The notes under the pieces were generated by a model. The model was not told the origin of the DNA and did no database searches. It was given only the letters and a program-made list of their open reading frames with translations. A DNA stretch of 64,000 nt from SVFI01 sp045535935. Lineage in GTDB: Bacteria > Bacillota > Clostridia > Lachnospirales > Lachnospiraceae. Location: contig JAZSMO010000032.1 in assembly GCA_045535935.1 (NCBI GenBank), forward strand, positions 62,001 to 126,000, in the 5' to 3' direction. Position 1 is the first letter of the stretch. The number at the start of each line of letters is the position of its first letter. Both the position numbers and the translations under genes were made by a program. Shown piece by piece: positions 1-8,673 of this stretch.

Positions 1-1
1 C

Positions 2-1618
2 GGAGCAGTCAATCCGGCGCCGGGAAACGGTGCATGGCTGATGAAAAACAGCTGGGGCGATGAGAGTGACTACAGTGCCCAACCGGGGTATTTCTGGTTA
101 TCTTATTATGATGCATCCATCAACTCCTATACCTATTTGGATGAAGATAATCAGACTGTGTTAGTCATGCGCTATGCGTATGTGTTTGATGCGGAGGCAC
201 CGGATAATTATGATAATATTTACCAGTATGACGGGGACAGTATGTCGAGTACGGTCAATTTTCTGTCTTCCGAGCCTCTGGCCATGCGTTTTACGGCGGG
301 AAACGGCAACGGGATGTGTGAGCAACTCAAAAGTGTCGGTGTCGGGATTGCGCAAAGCGGTGTGACCGGACAGATCGATGTTTATAAAAATCTGACGAAT
401 CCGACAAAGGATCCGGTATCGGGAGAAAAAGTGCTGACACAGGATTTTTCTCTTTCTTATGCGGGATATCATACCATTCCGCTCGATAAATGGATTTTGC
501 TTCCGGATGGATGTGAGTATTCCGTTGTATTCCGGTTTGATAGAGACACGGATGTGTATGCAAGCAGAGACTATGATGAAGCGAGCAAGGACTGGGATGC
601 GACCAACCCGCCGTTTTATACGATTGTGACCGTAGAAAATTCAGATGTATGCTTTTGGCAGAGTGCAAACGGCAGATGGAACGACCTGGGAGACGGCAGT
701 GACATGATTGCCCGTGTCAAGGCGTATACGGACAATACACAGATACCGGGATCGGTACGGCCGGCGCCGGAAAGCGGCGGAATGATTACGACGGATTCAC
801 CGGCGATTTTGACAGGGCTTACACTGGACCGCACGGCGGCTATGTTAACGGACGGAAAGTCCCTTCAGCTTGTGGCTACGCCGACTTATTCGCAGGGAAG
901 AAAAACCGACTGGATGGTTTACTGGAAATCATCGAATACGTCGGTGGCGACCGTGACCGATTACGGAAAAGTAAAGGCCAAAAAGCCGGGAAAAACAACC
1001 ATCACGGTTTACAACGGGGATATTCAGGCGAAATGTGTCGTGACGGTAACGCCGAAAAAAGTATCCTGGTCTTCGGCGGTGTTGTCGGGAACAAGCAAGA
1101 TCGCATTAAAGTGGAAACGGGCAGACGGAGCTTCCGGCTATCAGATATATCGTGCAACCTCCCCAAACGGAACCTATAAGAAAGTGAAAACTGTAAAGGG
1201 TAAATCTGCGGTGACGGCCACGCTAAATGCATTTAAAGGTTCCAAACCGTATTATTATAAGGTGCGCGCCTACAAGACAATTTCCGGCAAAAAGGTGTAT
1301 GGTCCGTTTTCAGCCGTGAAGACGCTTGGGCCTGCGAAACCGGCCGGTGTGAAGGCACAGGCAAAGAACGGAAAGAAGATAAAGCTTACTTGGAAAAAAG
1401 TAACCGGAGCATCCGGCTATGAGATTTATCGCGCCGCATCGCAGCAGGGACGCTATAAAAAAGTAAAGACCATAAAAGGTGCGAACGGAAAGAACTTTAC
1501 AAACAAATCCCTGAAAAAGGGAAAGACATATTATTACAAAATCAGAGCCTATAAGACGATTGGCGGGAAAAAGATATACGGATCGTATTCTTCCGTAGTG
1601 TCTGCGACATCAAAGTAG
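2..1618 (+). CDS. C1-family (papain-like) peptidase with lectin-like, Ig-like and fn3 domains, 3' part
   Basis: The gene enters from outside the window: the open frame runs from base 2 and reads GAVNPAPGNGAW before the ATG at 41. That ATG is therefore internal. The stretch GAWLMKNSWG is the conserved block around the catalytic Asn of papain-like peptidases. The catalytic Cys and His must lie upstream of the window. About 200 residues follow that resemble the lectin-like domain often found behind clostridial C1 peptidases. Next comes one bacterial Ig-like (Big_2) domain (about bases 800-1060), then two fibronectin type III repeats with the GKTYYYK-type motif up to the stop. It is probably a secreted or wall-associated protease, with the repeats acting as spacers or wall-binding modules. 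The same fn3 type recurs in the protein at 48752-50425. No terminator separates it from the next gene, 16 bases downstream. Confidence 0.85.
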   Translation, partial: GAVNPAPGNGAWLMKNSWGDESDYSAQPGYFWLSYYDASINSYTYLDEDNQTVLVMRYAYVFDAEAPDNYDNIYQYDGDSMSSTVNFLSSEPLAMRFTAGNGNGMCEQLKSVGVGIAQSGVTGQIDVYKNLTNPTKDPVSGEKVLTQDFSLSYAGYHTIPLDKWILLPDGCEYSVVFRFDRDTDVYASRDYDEASKDWDATNPPFYTIVTVENSDVCFWQSANGRWNDLGDGSDMIARVKAYTDNTQIPGSVRPAPESGGMITTDSPAILTGLTLDRTAAMLTDGKSLQLVATPTYSQGRKTDWMVYWKSSNTSVATVTDYGKVKAKKPGKTTITVYNGDIQAKCVVTVTPKKVSWSSAVLSGTSKIALKWKRADGASGYQIYRATSPNGTYKKVKTVKGKSAVTATLNAFKGSKPYYYKVRAYKTISGKKVYGPFSAVKTLGPAKPAGVKAQAKNGKKIKLTWKKVTGASGYEIYRAASQQGRYKKVKTIKGANGKNFTNKSLKKGKTYYYKIRAYKTIGGKKIYGSYSSVVSATSK

Positions 1619-1634
1619 AAAAGAGAGAATAGAA

Positions 1635-3248
1635 ATGGCAGTGAAATTGGCAAAAAAACAAAAGAAAAAAGAAAATGACGGACAGATGATAGTTACCAGC
1701 TTTTTGGAGTACATCAGCGTGCTTTGGGTGATTGTGATGGCATTTGCCCTGGCCCTTTATATGAAGGATGGTTATTTTCAGATCGGAACGGCAAAGTATA
1801 ATGCATTTGCCCACGTGGTTGTGTTCGGAATGCCGGTTCTGCTTTTGCTTGTGCTTCTTTATCTTGTATTTACCATCAAAGAATCGAAGGTCTCTCTTCA
1901 GGGCACAAAACAAGTGTTAAAAAATCTGTCTGTGACGGACCGCTTTGTGATCGTATATCTGTTGTTTGCACTGTTATCCTTTGTCTGCAGCGGACATATG
2001 AAGGAGTCGTTCTGGGGATATAACGGCTGGTTTATGGGGCTGTTTTCTCAGCTTGCCTTTGTGCTGATGTACTTTATATTTTCAAGGTTCTTAAAGGATT
2101 ATCCGGTCACCCTGGGGGCTGTTTGCGCAGTGGCATTTTATGTGTTTGCGCTTGGAGTGCTTCACAGGCTTTTGATTGATCCGATCGGTGTTTATGATAA
2201 TTTGGAGAACTATTATAAAAACCAGTTTCTATCAACTTTGGGACAGGCTTCCTGGTATTCCGGCTTCATGATTACCATTCTGCCACTTGGCATGTTTTGC
2301 TTTTGGTATTTCAAAAATTACATTTTGAGAATTTTATCCGGAATTTTTGTCTTTGTCGGATTCATGACCATGGTATCCCAAAATACCGACAGTGCGTATT
2401 TCGGATTTCTGGCGGCAACTCTCGTACTGTTTCATGTGTCGGTGAAGGATGCGGGAAGTATGCGGCGGTTCTTTGAAGTGATGCTTCTGTTTGTCCTGGC
2501 GCCGAAGTGTATGCAGCTTTTGCTGAAGATTTGGCCGAATGATATTATGTGGTGGGATACACTCAGCCGTATTCTGATTACAAGCAATACGATGTGGTTT
2601 TGGGCAGTGCTTTGCATAGGGCTGATTGTATTGTTTGCCGTGCTGCAGAAGAAAGAAAAATATCCGGCGGATGCGATGTGTAAACTCAGAACAGTGGCTT
2701 ATATACTGCTTCTCCTCTTTTTGCTTGCGTGCGTGTGTATTCTTGTCATGGGTGCAAACGGATGGCTTCCGGCCGGGATTGCAGCATGGGTGCAGAAAAT
2801 CCCGTATTTGACATGGAATAGGGATTGGGGAAATGGACGAGGATTTACATGGAGTTTTACAGTCCAGATGTTTCGTGAGATGAACATGAAAAATATGATA
2901 TTGGGAGTAGGGCCGGATTGCTATGCGATTTATGCGCATGGTAATTATAATGCGTTGTTGCAAGAAAAATGGAATGGCTCTATCCTTACCAACGCCCATA
3001 ACGAATGGTTCAATATGCTCATTAATACCGGATTGTTTGGGGCAATCGCTTATTTGGGGATCTTTGTTTCTGCCCTTGTGCGTTTTGTAAAACACAGTGA
3101 TCATAAGCCGGTGCTGATCGGACTTGCAGCTTGTATTGCCGCTTACATGGCACACAATCTGTTTTGTTATCAGCAGGTGCTCTGTACGCCGTTTGTCTTT
3201 GTGTTTATGGCGATCGGGGAGTATCAGCTTCGGAAAAAAGAGAAATAA
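1635..3248 (+). CDS. O-antigen ligase/Wzy polymerase-like polytopic membrane protein
   Basis: This 537-residue protein has a lysine-rich N-terminus followed by about eleven or twelve hydrophobic segments. The large outside loop late in the protein (roughly residues 380-460) contains GVGPDCY and NAHNEWFN. This is the layout of the Wzy_C/O-antigen-ligase family, in which a histidine in the large loop is functionally important and HNEW-like motifs are common. Members polymerise or ligate lipid-linked glycans on the outer face of the membrane. The start ATG follows an AGAGAG-type purine stretch. The gene is 16 bases behind the peptidase gene and just before the polysaccharide locus, so a role in surface glycan assembly is likely, though the substrate cannot be read from the sequence. 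Confidence 0.8.
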   Translation: MAVKLAKKQKKKENDGQMIVTSFLEYISVLWVIVMAFALALYMKDGYFQIGTAKYNAFAHVVVFGMPVLLLLVLLYLVFTIKESKVSLQGTKQVLKNLSVTDRFVIVYLLFALLSFVCSGHMKESFWGYNGWFMGLFSQLAFVLMYFIFSRFLKDYPVTLGAVCAVAFYVFALGVLHRLLIDPIGVYDNLENYYKNQFLSTLGQASWYSGFMITILPLGMFCFWYFKNYILRILSGIFVFVGFMTMVSQNTDSAYFGFLAATLVLFHVSVKDAGSMRRFFEVMLLFVLAPKCMQLLLKIWPNDIMWWDTLSRILITSNTMWFWAVLCIGLIVLFAVLQKKEKYPADAMCKLRTVAYILLLLFLLACVCILVMGANGWLPAGIAAWVQKIPYLTWNRDWGNGRGFTWSFTVQMFREMNMKNMILGVGPDCYAIYAHGNYNALLQEKWNGSILTNAHNEWFNMLINTGLFGAIAYLGIFVSALVRFVKHSDHKPVLIGLAACIAAYMAHNLFCYQQVLCTPFVFVFMAIGEYQLRKKEK

Positions 3249-3280
3249 TACCATAAAAGACGGTGTTTCAGCCGTAAGAT

Positions 3281-3463
3281 TTATGAATATTTTCGGCGCA
3301 GATTTGCTAAAAATTGTTCGCGCTCCTGTTGGGACATATCCGTGTAGGCAGTGAAAGTGATTTTTTGTTCCTGCAGCGGAGCAGAGCATGCAGGACAGAG
3401 TGTTTTGTGGCCGTTTAGCATGCGGACTGCGCAGCAGTTTGGACAATAGTGGATGTACATCAT
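3281..3463 (-). CDS. small zinc-ribbon protein, function unknown
   Basis: The product has 60 residues. Two CxxC pairs (CPNC near residue 7 and CPAC near residue 23) make a zinc ribbon with HKTLCPACSAPL at its second half, followed by a short charged tail. The start at 3463 is set by a strong AAGGAGA ribosome binding site (3472-3478 on the complement) eight bases upstream. The next ATG, at 3460, is spaced less well. The gene faces the upstream cluster convergently and is divergent from rmlB. A plausible promoter lies at 3493-3522. No specific function is recognised; small zinc ribbons of this type are often nucleic-acid or protein-binding adaptors. Confidence 0.75.
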   Translation of the reverse strand: MMYIHYCPNCCAVRMLNGHKTLCPACSAPLQEQKITFTAYTDMSQQEREQFLANLRRKYS

Positions 3464-3492
3464 AACAAAATCTCCTTTGGAAAGCTGTTTCT

Positions 3493-3522
3493 ATTTTGGC
3501 ATCTCCCGGGAGCACAGGTCAA
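3493..3522 (-). promoter_or_regulatory. predicted promoter of the zinc-ribbon gene
   Basis: On the minus strand there is a -35 element TTGACC (3517-3522), an 18-base spacer and a -10-like CAAAAT (3493-3498). The spacer contains a perfect 10-bp palindrome CTCCCGGGAG (3503-3512), which could be an operator. The -10 matches only four of six consensus positions. Confidence 0.45.
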
Positions 3523-3532
3523 GAATATTGCA

Positions 3533-3562
3533 TCGACATTTGTCGCAAATAAAAAATATAAT
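3533..3562 (+). promoter_or_regulatory. predicted promoter of the rmlB-led polysaccharide operon
   Basis: The -35 TCGACA (3533-3538) matches five of six consensus bases. It is separated by 18 bases from a perfect TATAAT (3557-3562). This would give a leader of roughly 57 bases before the rmlB ATG. A dyad CGACA-TT-TGTCG (3534-3545) overlaps the -35 element and could bind a regulator. This is the main candidate promoter for genes up to 13291. Confidence 0.7.
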
Positions 3563-3625
3563 GCAATTTTTCGGAAATTGTATTAAAATAAAACATATTA
3601 TGTGTATTTTTAGGAGGACTGGGAT

Positions 3626-4708
3626 ATGAGAACATATCTTGTGACAGGTGGAGCCGGTTTCATCGGATCCAACTACATTCATTACATGTTTAAAAAGTAT
3701 GATAATGAAATCCGTATTATTAATGTGGACGCATTGACATATGCAGGTAATCTCGAAAACCTGAAAGAGGTGGAAAACAGAGACAATTACACGTTTGTAA
3801 AAGCAGACATTTGCGATAAAGAAGCGATTGCTAAAATCTTTGCGGAAAATGATATCGACCGTGTTGTTCATTTTGCGGCAGAGAGTCATGTAGACCGCAG
3901 CATCCGCAATCCGGAAGTATTTGTGCAGACCAACGTACTCGGCACCGCAGTTATGCTCAACTGTGCCAAGGCGGCGTGGGAGCTCCCGGACGGCAGCTTC
4001 AAAGAAGGGAAAAAATTCCTTCATGTGTCTACGGACGAGGTATATGGTTCTCTTCCGGATGATGAAAATGCATTTTTCTATGAGACAACGCCGTATGATC
4101 CGCACAGTCCGTATTCTGCCAGCAAGGCAAGCTCGGACATGCTTGTAAAGGCATATATGGATACGTACAAGTTCCCGGCGAACATCACGAACTGTTCCAA
4201 CAACTACGGACCGTACCAGTTCCCGGAGAAGCTTATTCCGCTTATTATCAACAATGCCCTGCAGGGCAAAAAGCTTCCGGTGTACGGTGACGGAAAGAAT
4301 GTCCGTGACTGGCTGTTCGTGGAAGATCATGCCAAGGCCATCGATATGGTGCAGGAGAAAGGACGCCTGTTTGAGACTTACAACGTAGGCGGACACAATG
4401 AAAAACAGAACATTGAGATTATCCACATTATTCTTGATACATTGCAGGAGATGCTTCCGGAAGGCGATCCGCGCAAGGCGCTTGTAACCGAGGAGCTGAT
4501 TACTTATGTGGAAGACCGTAAAGGTCACGACAGACGTTATGCTATCGCTCCGGATAAGATTAAGGCCGAGATCGGCTGGGAACCGGAGACCATGTTCAAA
4601 GAGGGAATCCGCAAGACCATCCAGTGGTTCTTTGAAAACGAAGAGTGGATGAAAAATGTTACAAGCGGTGACTATCAGAAATACTATAGCGAGATGTATA
4701 AAAATTAA
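3626..4708 (+). CDS. rmlB: dTDP-glucose 4,6-dehydratase
   Basis: This 360-residue extended short-chain dehydrogenase converts dTDP-glucose to dTDP-4-keto-6-deoxyglucose, the second step of dTDP-rhamnose synthesis. The NAD-binding GGAGFIG motif is at residues 8-14. The catalytic Thr-Asp-Glu triad is TDEVYG at 136-141, and the YSASK signature gives Tyr163 and Lys167. NNYGP and the RDWLFVEDH block are also typical of RmlB. The ATG at 3626 sits eight bases behind AGGAGG. It is the first gene behind the 3533 promoter and is followed by rmlA. RmlC and RmlD are not seen in this window. Confidence 0.96.
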   Translation: MRTYLVTGGAGFIGSNYIHYMFKKYDNEIRIINVDALTYAGNLENLKEVENRDNYTFVKADICDKEAIAKIFAENDIDRVVHFAAESHVDRSIRNPEVFVQTNVLGTAVMLNCAKAAWELPDGSFKEGKKFLHVSTDEVYGSLPDDENAFFYETTPYDPHSPYSASKASSDMLVKAYMDTYKFPANITNCSNNYGPYQFPEKLIPLIINNALQGKKLPVYGDGKNVRDWLFVEDHAKAIDMVQEKGRLFETYNVGGHNEKQNIEIIHIILDTLQEMLPEGDPRKALVTEELITYVEDRKGHDRRYAIAPDKIKAEIGWEPETMFKEGIRKTIQWFFENEEWMKNVTSGDYQKYYSEMYKN

Positions 4709-4718
4709 GAAACGCGAG

Positions 4719-4755
4719 GGAAGAAGGCTTGGCAGGTTTGTCAGGGTCTTCTTCC
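4719..4755 (+). other. intergenic hairpin between rmlB and rmlA
   Basis: GGAAGAAG (4719-4726) pairs with CTTCTTCC (4748-4755) across a 21-base loop. No T-tract follows, so it is unlikely to terminate transcription. It may stabilise or process the operon mRNA. Confidence 0.4.
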
Positions 4756-4780
4756 TATGTGCGTCATGGAGGTAAAATAG

Positions 4781-5659
4781 ATGAAGGGTATTATTTTAGC
4801 AGGCGGCTCCGGAACAAGATTGTATCCGCTGACCAAAGCCATTTCCAAACAGATTATGCCGGTGTATGACAAGCCGATGATTTATTATCCGCTTTCTATA
4901 CTGATGCTTGCGGGAATCCGTGAGGTTCTCATTATTTCCACACCGAGAGATCTTCCTACGTTCAAGGAGCTCTTCGGAAGCGGTGAGCAGCTGGGAATGC
5001 AGTTTTCTTATGCAGTGCAGGAGGAGCCGCGCGGACTGGCAGATGCTTTCATTATCGGTGCGGATTTCATCGGGGATGACAGTGTGGCACTTGTGCTCGG
5101 AGATAATATTTTTTACGGACAGAGCTTTTCCAAAGTGCTCCGCCAGACAGCAGAGCGTATTGAAAATGAAAAGGGCGCCACGATCTTCGGTTACTATGTA
5201 AGAGATCCGAAGGAGTACGGGGTAGTAGAGTTTGATGAAAACGGTAAGGCACTTTCCATCGAGGAAAAACCGGAGCATCCGAAGAGTAACTATGCGGTTC
5301 CGGGGCTTTATTTCTACGACAATGACGTAGTGGAAATCGCGGCGAATGTGAAGCCGTCGGCCCGCGGTGAGATTGAAATTACAAGCATCAACAATGAATA
5401 TCTCCGTCGGGGAACATTGTCCGTGGAGACATTGGGAAGAGGATTCGCATGGCTTGACACAGGAAATCACGATTCCCTTTTGGATGCAGCGGATTTCGTT
5501 GCTGCGTTCCAAAAACGCCAGGGACTTTATATTTCCTGTATCGAAGAAATTGCATATAAGAGAGGATTTATCACAAAAGAACAGCTCCTTGCGTTGGCGG
5601 AGCCGTTGATGAAGACCGATTACGGAAAATATTTGGTAGAGGTAGCAAATGGACTCTAA
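4781..5659 (+). CDS. rmlA: glucose-1-phosphate thymidylyltransferase
   Basis: This 292-residue nucleotidyltransferase makes dTDP-glucose from glucose-1-phosphate and dTTP, the first step of the pathway continued by RmlB. The N-terminal signature GGSGTRLYP is at residues 8-16 and VYDKPM follows. LGDN at 106-109 holds the metal-binding aspartate, and the EEKP block after residue 160 matches RmlA. Length is normal for the family. The last 11 bases overlap the start of the GH25 gene, which suggests translational coupling. The glucose-1-phosphate supplier could be the phosphohexomutase at 19520. Confidence 0.96.
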   Translation: MKGIILAGGSGTRLYPLTKAISKQIMPVYDKPMIYYPLSILMLAGIREVLIISTPRDLPTFKELFGSGEQLGMQFSYAVQEEPRGLADAFIIGADFIGDDSVALVLGDNIFYGQSFSKVLRQTAERIENEKGATIFGYYVRDPKEYGVVEFDENGKALSIEEKPEHPKSNYAVPGLYFYDNDVVEIAANVKPSARGEIEITSINNEYLRRGTLSVETLGRGFAWLDTGNHDSLLDAADFVAAFQKRQGLYISCIEEIAYKRGFITKEQLLALAEPLMKTDYGKYLVEVANGL

Positions 5660-6929
5660 GCTGAAACTGCAGATGATTGCAATCGCCTCGGTGATTGTGT
5701 GTATGGTGCTCGGTATGGTTCTTTACCTGAATCAGCAGGAGGATCAAAAAAGACCGCAGCAGATACAGACGATGGAGACGACGGAAGACAACAGCATAGA
5801 GAAACCGGCCTCGTCTTTCGACGAAAAATATGAGCTGGATCCATATACGGATCCGTATGCTTTTTTGCAGGATGAAGATTTTTTTGACAGAGATAAGGAG
5901 GAAGCACCGGATCTTTCCAAAACGCTTTCTCTTCTTGTTTCTACCACACAGAAAGATATCCGTGTCCACGTGGTGGACGGAAACGGCGCTGCGGTATCCG
6001 GTCAGGAGTTTAAGTTCGCACTGCTGAGAGACGGAAAAGAAATTCGCAAAAGTTTTAAGGACGAGGATAAAGACGGAATGCTTTATCTGACGGAGATGGA
6101 AAGCGGAGAGTATGAAATATCACTAAATCCGGTAGATGGCTATGAAGTTCCGGAAGATGGAGTGACAGTTTCCGTGACGGACGAGATATCTTATACGGTA
6201 CTGGATGACATTACCTTCTTGATCAAATCCGAAGATGAGATTGATGCAACGGTGGAGGATACCGCTGTCAATGAGGCTGAGATCGATGCGGACGGAACGG
6301 AGACCAACAAACGTCTGGCGGACGGTGCATCCGTGTTCGGTATCGATGTATCCAAATGGAATAAGGACATCGACTGGGAAAAGGTAAAGGCCTCAGGTGT
6401 TGAATTTGCTATTATCCGCTGCGGCTATCGCGGATCGAAAACGGGTGCGCTTGTGGAAGATCCGTATTTTGCTAAAAATATAAAAGAAGCTACGGATGCG
6501 GGAATCCGTGTCGGACTGTATTTCTTTACTCAGGCGGTCACTCCGGTGGAGGCCGTGGAGGAAGCCAGTATGGTGCTGATGCTTGCGGGGCAGCATAAGA
6601 TTTCCTATCCTTTGTTCATTGATACGGAAGGTGCGGGAGGAAACGGACGTGCGGACGGACTGGATAAAGAGATGAGGACAGCGGTCTGCAAGGCGTTCTG
6701 TGAGACGATAGAAAATGCAGGTTACACAGCCGGCGTGTATGCAAGCAAAAGTTGGCTTCTGAACAATCTGGATACGGAGCAGTTATCTTCCTATACGACA
6801 TGGCTGGCGCAATATTCTTCGCAACCTACCTATGAGGGCGACTATGCCATGTGGCAGTATACGTCCGCCGGAAAGATCGACGGAATCAGTACGCTTGTTG
6901 ATTACAATGTCAGTTACATGGATTATTAA
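5649..6929 (+). CDS. membrane-anchored GH25 lysozyme-like muramidase
   Basis: The 426-residue product begins with one membrane helix (about residues 7-27). An acidic low-complexity linker follows, then a small Ig/SpaA-like beta domain (about 101-185), and the C-terminal half (229-426) is a glycosyl hydrolase family 25 domain. Hallmarks of GH25 are GIDVSKWN (Asp233) and FIDTEG (Asp325, Glu327), the latter providing the acidic catalytic pair. The family cleaves the MurNAc-GlcNAc bond of peptidoglycan. The ATG lies inside the end of rmlA, behind AGAGGTAG. Its place in a polysaccharide operon suggests wall remodelling during export or attachment of the glycan. Confidence 0.88.
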   Translation: MDSKLKLQMIAIASVIVCMVLGMVLYLNQQEDQKRPQQIQTMETTEDNSIEKPASSFDEKYELDPYTDPYAFLQDEDFFDRDKEEAPDLSKTLSLLVSTTQKDIRVHVVDGNGAAVSGQEFKFALLRDGKEIRKSFKDEDKDGMLYLTEMESGEYEISLNPVDGYEVPEDGVTVSVTDEISYTVLDDITFLIKSEDEIDATVEDTAVNEAEIDADGTETNKRLADGASVFGIDVSKWNKDIDWEKVKASGVEFAIIRCGYRGSKTGALVEDPYFAKNIKEATDAGIRVGLYFFTQAVTPVEAVEEASMVLMLAGQHKISYPLFIDTEGAGGNGRADGLDKEMRTAVCKAFCETIENAGYTAGVYASKSWLLNNLDTEQLSSYTTWLAQYSSQPTYEGDYAMWQYTSAGKIDGISTLVDYNVSYMDY

Positions 6930-6953
6930 TATTTTGTTGCAGGAGTATAGAAA

Positions 6954-8669
6954 ATGCAGTTGTCACGAAATAGAAATAAGATCATATCGATTCTTCTGTT
7001 TTTGATGCTTTTTGCATTGTCTTTGATCGGTATATGGAAAACAATATATTTCAGTGCGGACATCGATGAGTCCTATGCCCTTACTATGGCCTACCGCATC
7101 GTTGCGGGAGACCGGATGTTGGTGGATATGTGGGAACCTCATCAGATGTCGGCTGCATTGTATGCGCCGCTGGTCGCATTATATAAGGGCATCACCGGTT
7201 CTATGGAAGGTGCTCTTGTTTTTATGCGTATCTGCGGAGTTTTGATTCAGGGCAGCATCAGCGTTTTTTTGTATCTTACGATCCGGAAAAAATTGCCGCA
7301 GCTGCTTTCTGTGGTGCTTGCGTTTGCGTACTTTAATTTTACGCCGAAGCATATTCAATCGCCGGAATTTACGGTGCTGTTTTACTGGGCAATCATGGTG
7401 CTGATGCTTGCGCTTCTTCGCTTTTTTGATACGGAAAAAACGGGCTGGATGATTTTGGCGGGACTTTCCGTGAGCGTGATGGTACTGTGCTATCCGGCAG
7501 CGGTTTTGCTTTTTGTATACACGGCTTGTCTGCTGCTTGCAAAAAGAAAGAAGAAAGCATGTGCTTGGCTTGCAGCCACCTGCGCCGCGTGTGGGGCGCT
7601 TTTTGTGCTTTATCTCGTGATCGCCGGCGGCGGATTTGATATATTTACCAATGTTTCCTACATTTTGATGGATGAGTCACATGATCAGTCGCTGACAGCT
7701 CTGTTGGCAGATCATTTGAGGAGTATTTGGAACATGCTTGCGGTCTTACTGGCCATGATGGTTTTGTGCCATGTGGGACGTCCTGTTTTTGCTAAGAAAA
7801 AAGGTGCGGACCGTCTGTTTTTCGGATTGCTCCTTTTGTTTGCCGGATGTTATGCGCTGTATCAGTTCCATACCATTCGGGAAGTGAATTTTACGATTTT
7901 TTATCCGGTTGTTTTGCAGCTCTTTGTTCTGGAGTGCTATGCGTATGTTACGTTTCCGCAGAACGGGGAAGATAAGCTTTGGTTTGCTGTTTCCATGCCC
8001 CTCAACCTGATTGGGGTGATTGTGATATTGTTTACGTCAAATGTGTTGACCGCGTATTCCATGAGCTTCTTTATGCCGTCCGTGATTCTGGGCGCCAGAT
8101 ATATTTACGGCGTGTACAGATGCAGGGAAGAGGATGAGACCGGAAAGAAAAAACGCAGCTATGCATGGATGGCGGTTTTGCTGTGCATCTGTGTGGTTGT
8201 TCAGATTATTGCGTCGCGGATTTTTTTGGTTCGTTTCACATCAACGCGCAGAAAAAATATATTTGAGGGCTATTATGAGGTAAATCACGATGTGCTCAAA
8301 GGGGTGCGTCTGGGAGATTTGGACTATGTCCAGTACGAGACGAAATCCGCCCTGCTTAAGCAGTACGTAAAAGAGGACGATACGTTTTTGTATGTAGGTT
8401 CCGATATGTTTTTGTACCCGCAGTTTGACGGGATGAAAATCGGTACGGGAAACACGATTTCCACCCCTGCATTTTCCGGACAGCTCATGCATTATTATGA
8501 AAATAATCCGGACAGAATACCGGACGTTGTTTTCGTGGACCGGGAGTACGTCGCAGATTTTTCGCAGCTCCTTATGCAGGAGCCGATGAAGACGTTTATG
8601 GAGACATATTTTGATACGGAAGGCGCAGCCGTGGAGACTGCGGTCACCGTATATCGGAGAGAAAGGTAA
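6954..8669 (+). CDS. polytopic GT-C-like membrane protein, paralogue of 58028-59740
   Basis: The 571-residue protein has an N-terminal helix, then DIDESYALTM, and about ten further hydrophobic segments. A soluble C-terminal domain of about 130 residues ends the protein. An acidic pair in the first outside loop followed by a GDRM...DMWE.HQ stretch fits GT-C glycosyltransferases of the ArnT/PMT type, which use polyprenyl-phosphate sugars. This is an inference from topology. The same motif order and the same C-terminal STPAF block occur in the protein at 58028, so the two are paralogues. It lies 24 bases behind the GH25 gene and 4 bases before the next gene. Confidence 0.7.
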   Translation: MQLSRNRNKIISILLFLMLFALSLIGIWKTIYFSADIDESYALTMAYRIVAGDRMLVDMWEPHQMSAALYAPLVALYKGITGSMEGALVFMRICGVLIQGSISVFLYLTIRKKLPQLLSVVLAFAYFNFTPKHIQSPEFTVLFYWAIMVLMLALLRFFDTEKTGWMILAGLSVSVMVLCYPAAVLLFVYTACLLLAKRKKKACAWLAATCAACGALFVLYLVIAGGGFDIFTNVSYILMDESHDQSLTALLADHLRSIWNMLAVLLAMMVLCHVGRPVFAKKKGADRLFFGLLLLFAGCYALYQFHTIREVNFTIFYPVVLQLFVLECYAYVTFPQNGEDKLWFAVSMPLNLIGVIVILFTSNVLTAYSMSFFMPSVILGARYIYGVYRCREEDETGKKKRSYAWMAVLLCICVVVQIIASRIFLVRFTSTRRKNIFEGYYEVNHDVLKGVRLGDLDYVQYETKSALLKQYVKEDDTFLYVGSDMFLYPQFDGMKIGTGNTISTPAFSGQLMHYYENNPDRIPDVVFVDREYVADFSQLLMQEPMKTFMETYFDTEGAAVETAVTVYRRER

Positions 8670-8673
8670 GAAG

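Noticed and set aside
41..43. ATG at 41 as start of the first gene
   Set aside because: The frame is open to the window edge and the residues before it belong to the peptidase active-site block.
2334..3515. 393-codon minus-strand open frame
   Set aside because: It is opposite the O-antigen-ligase-like gene and has the His/Arg/Cys-rich composition of a shadow frame.
4719..4755. Terminator between rmlB and rmlA
   Set aside because: The stem lacks a following T-tract and the loop is long.
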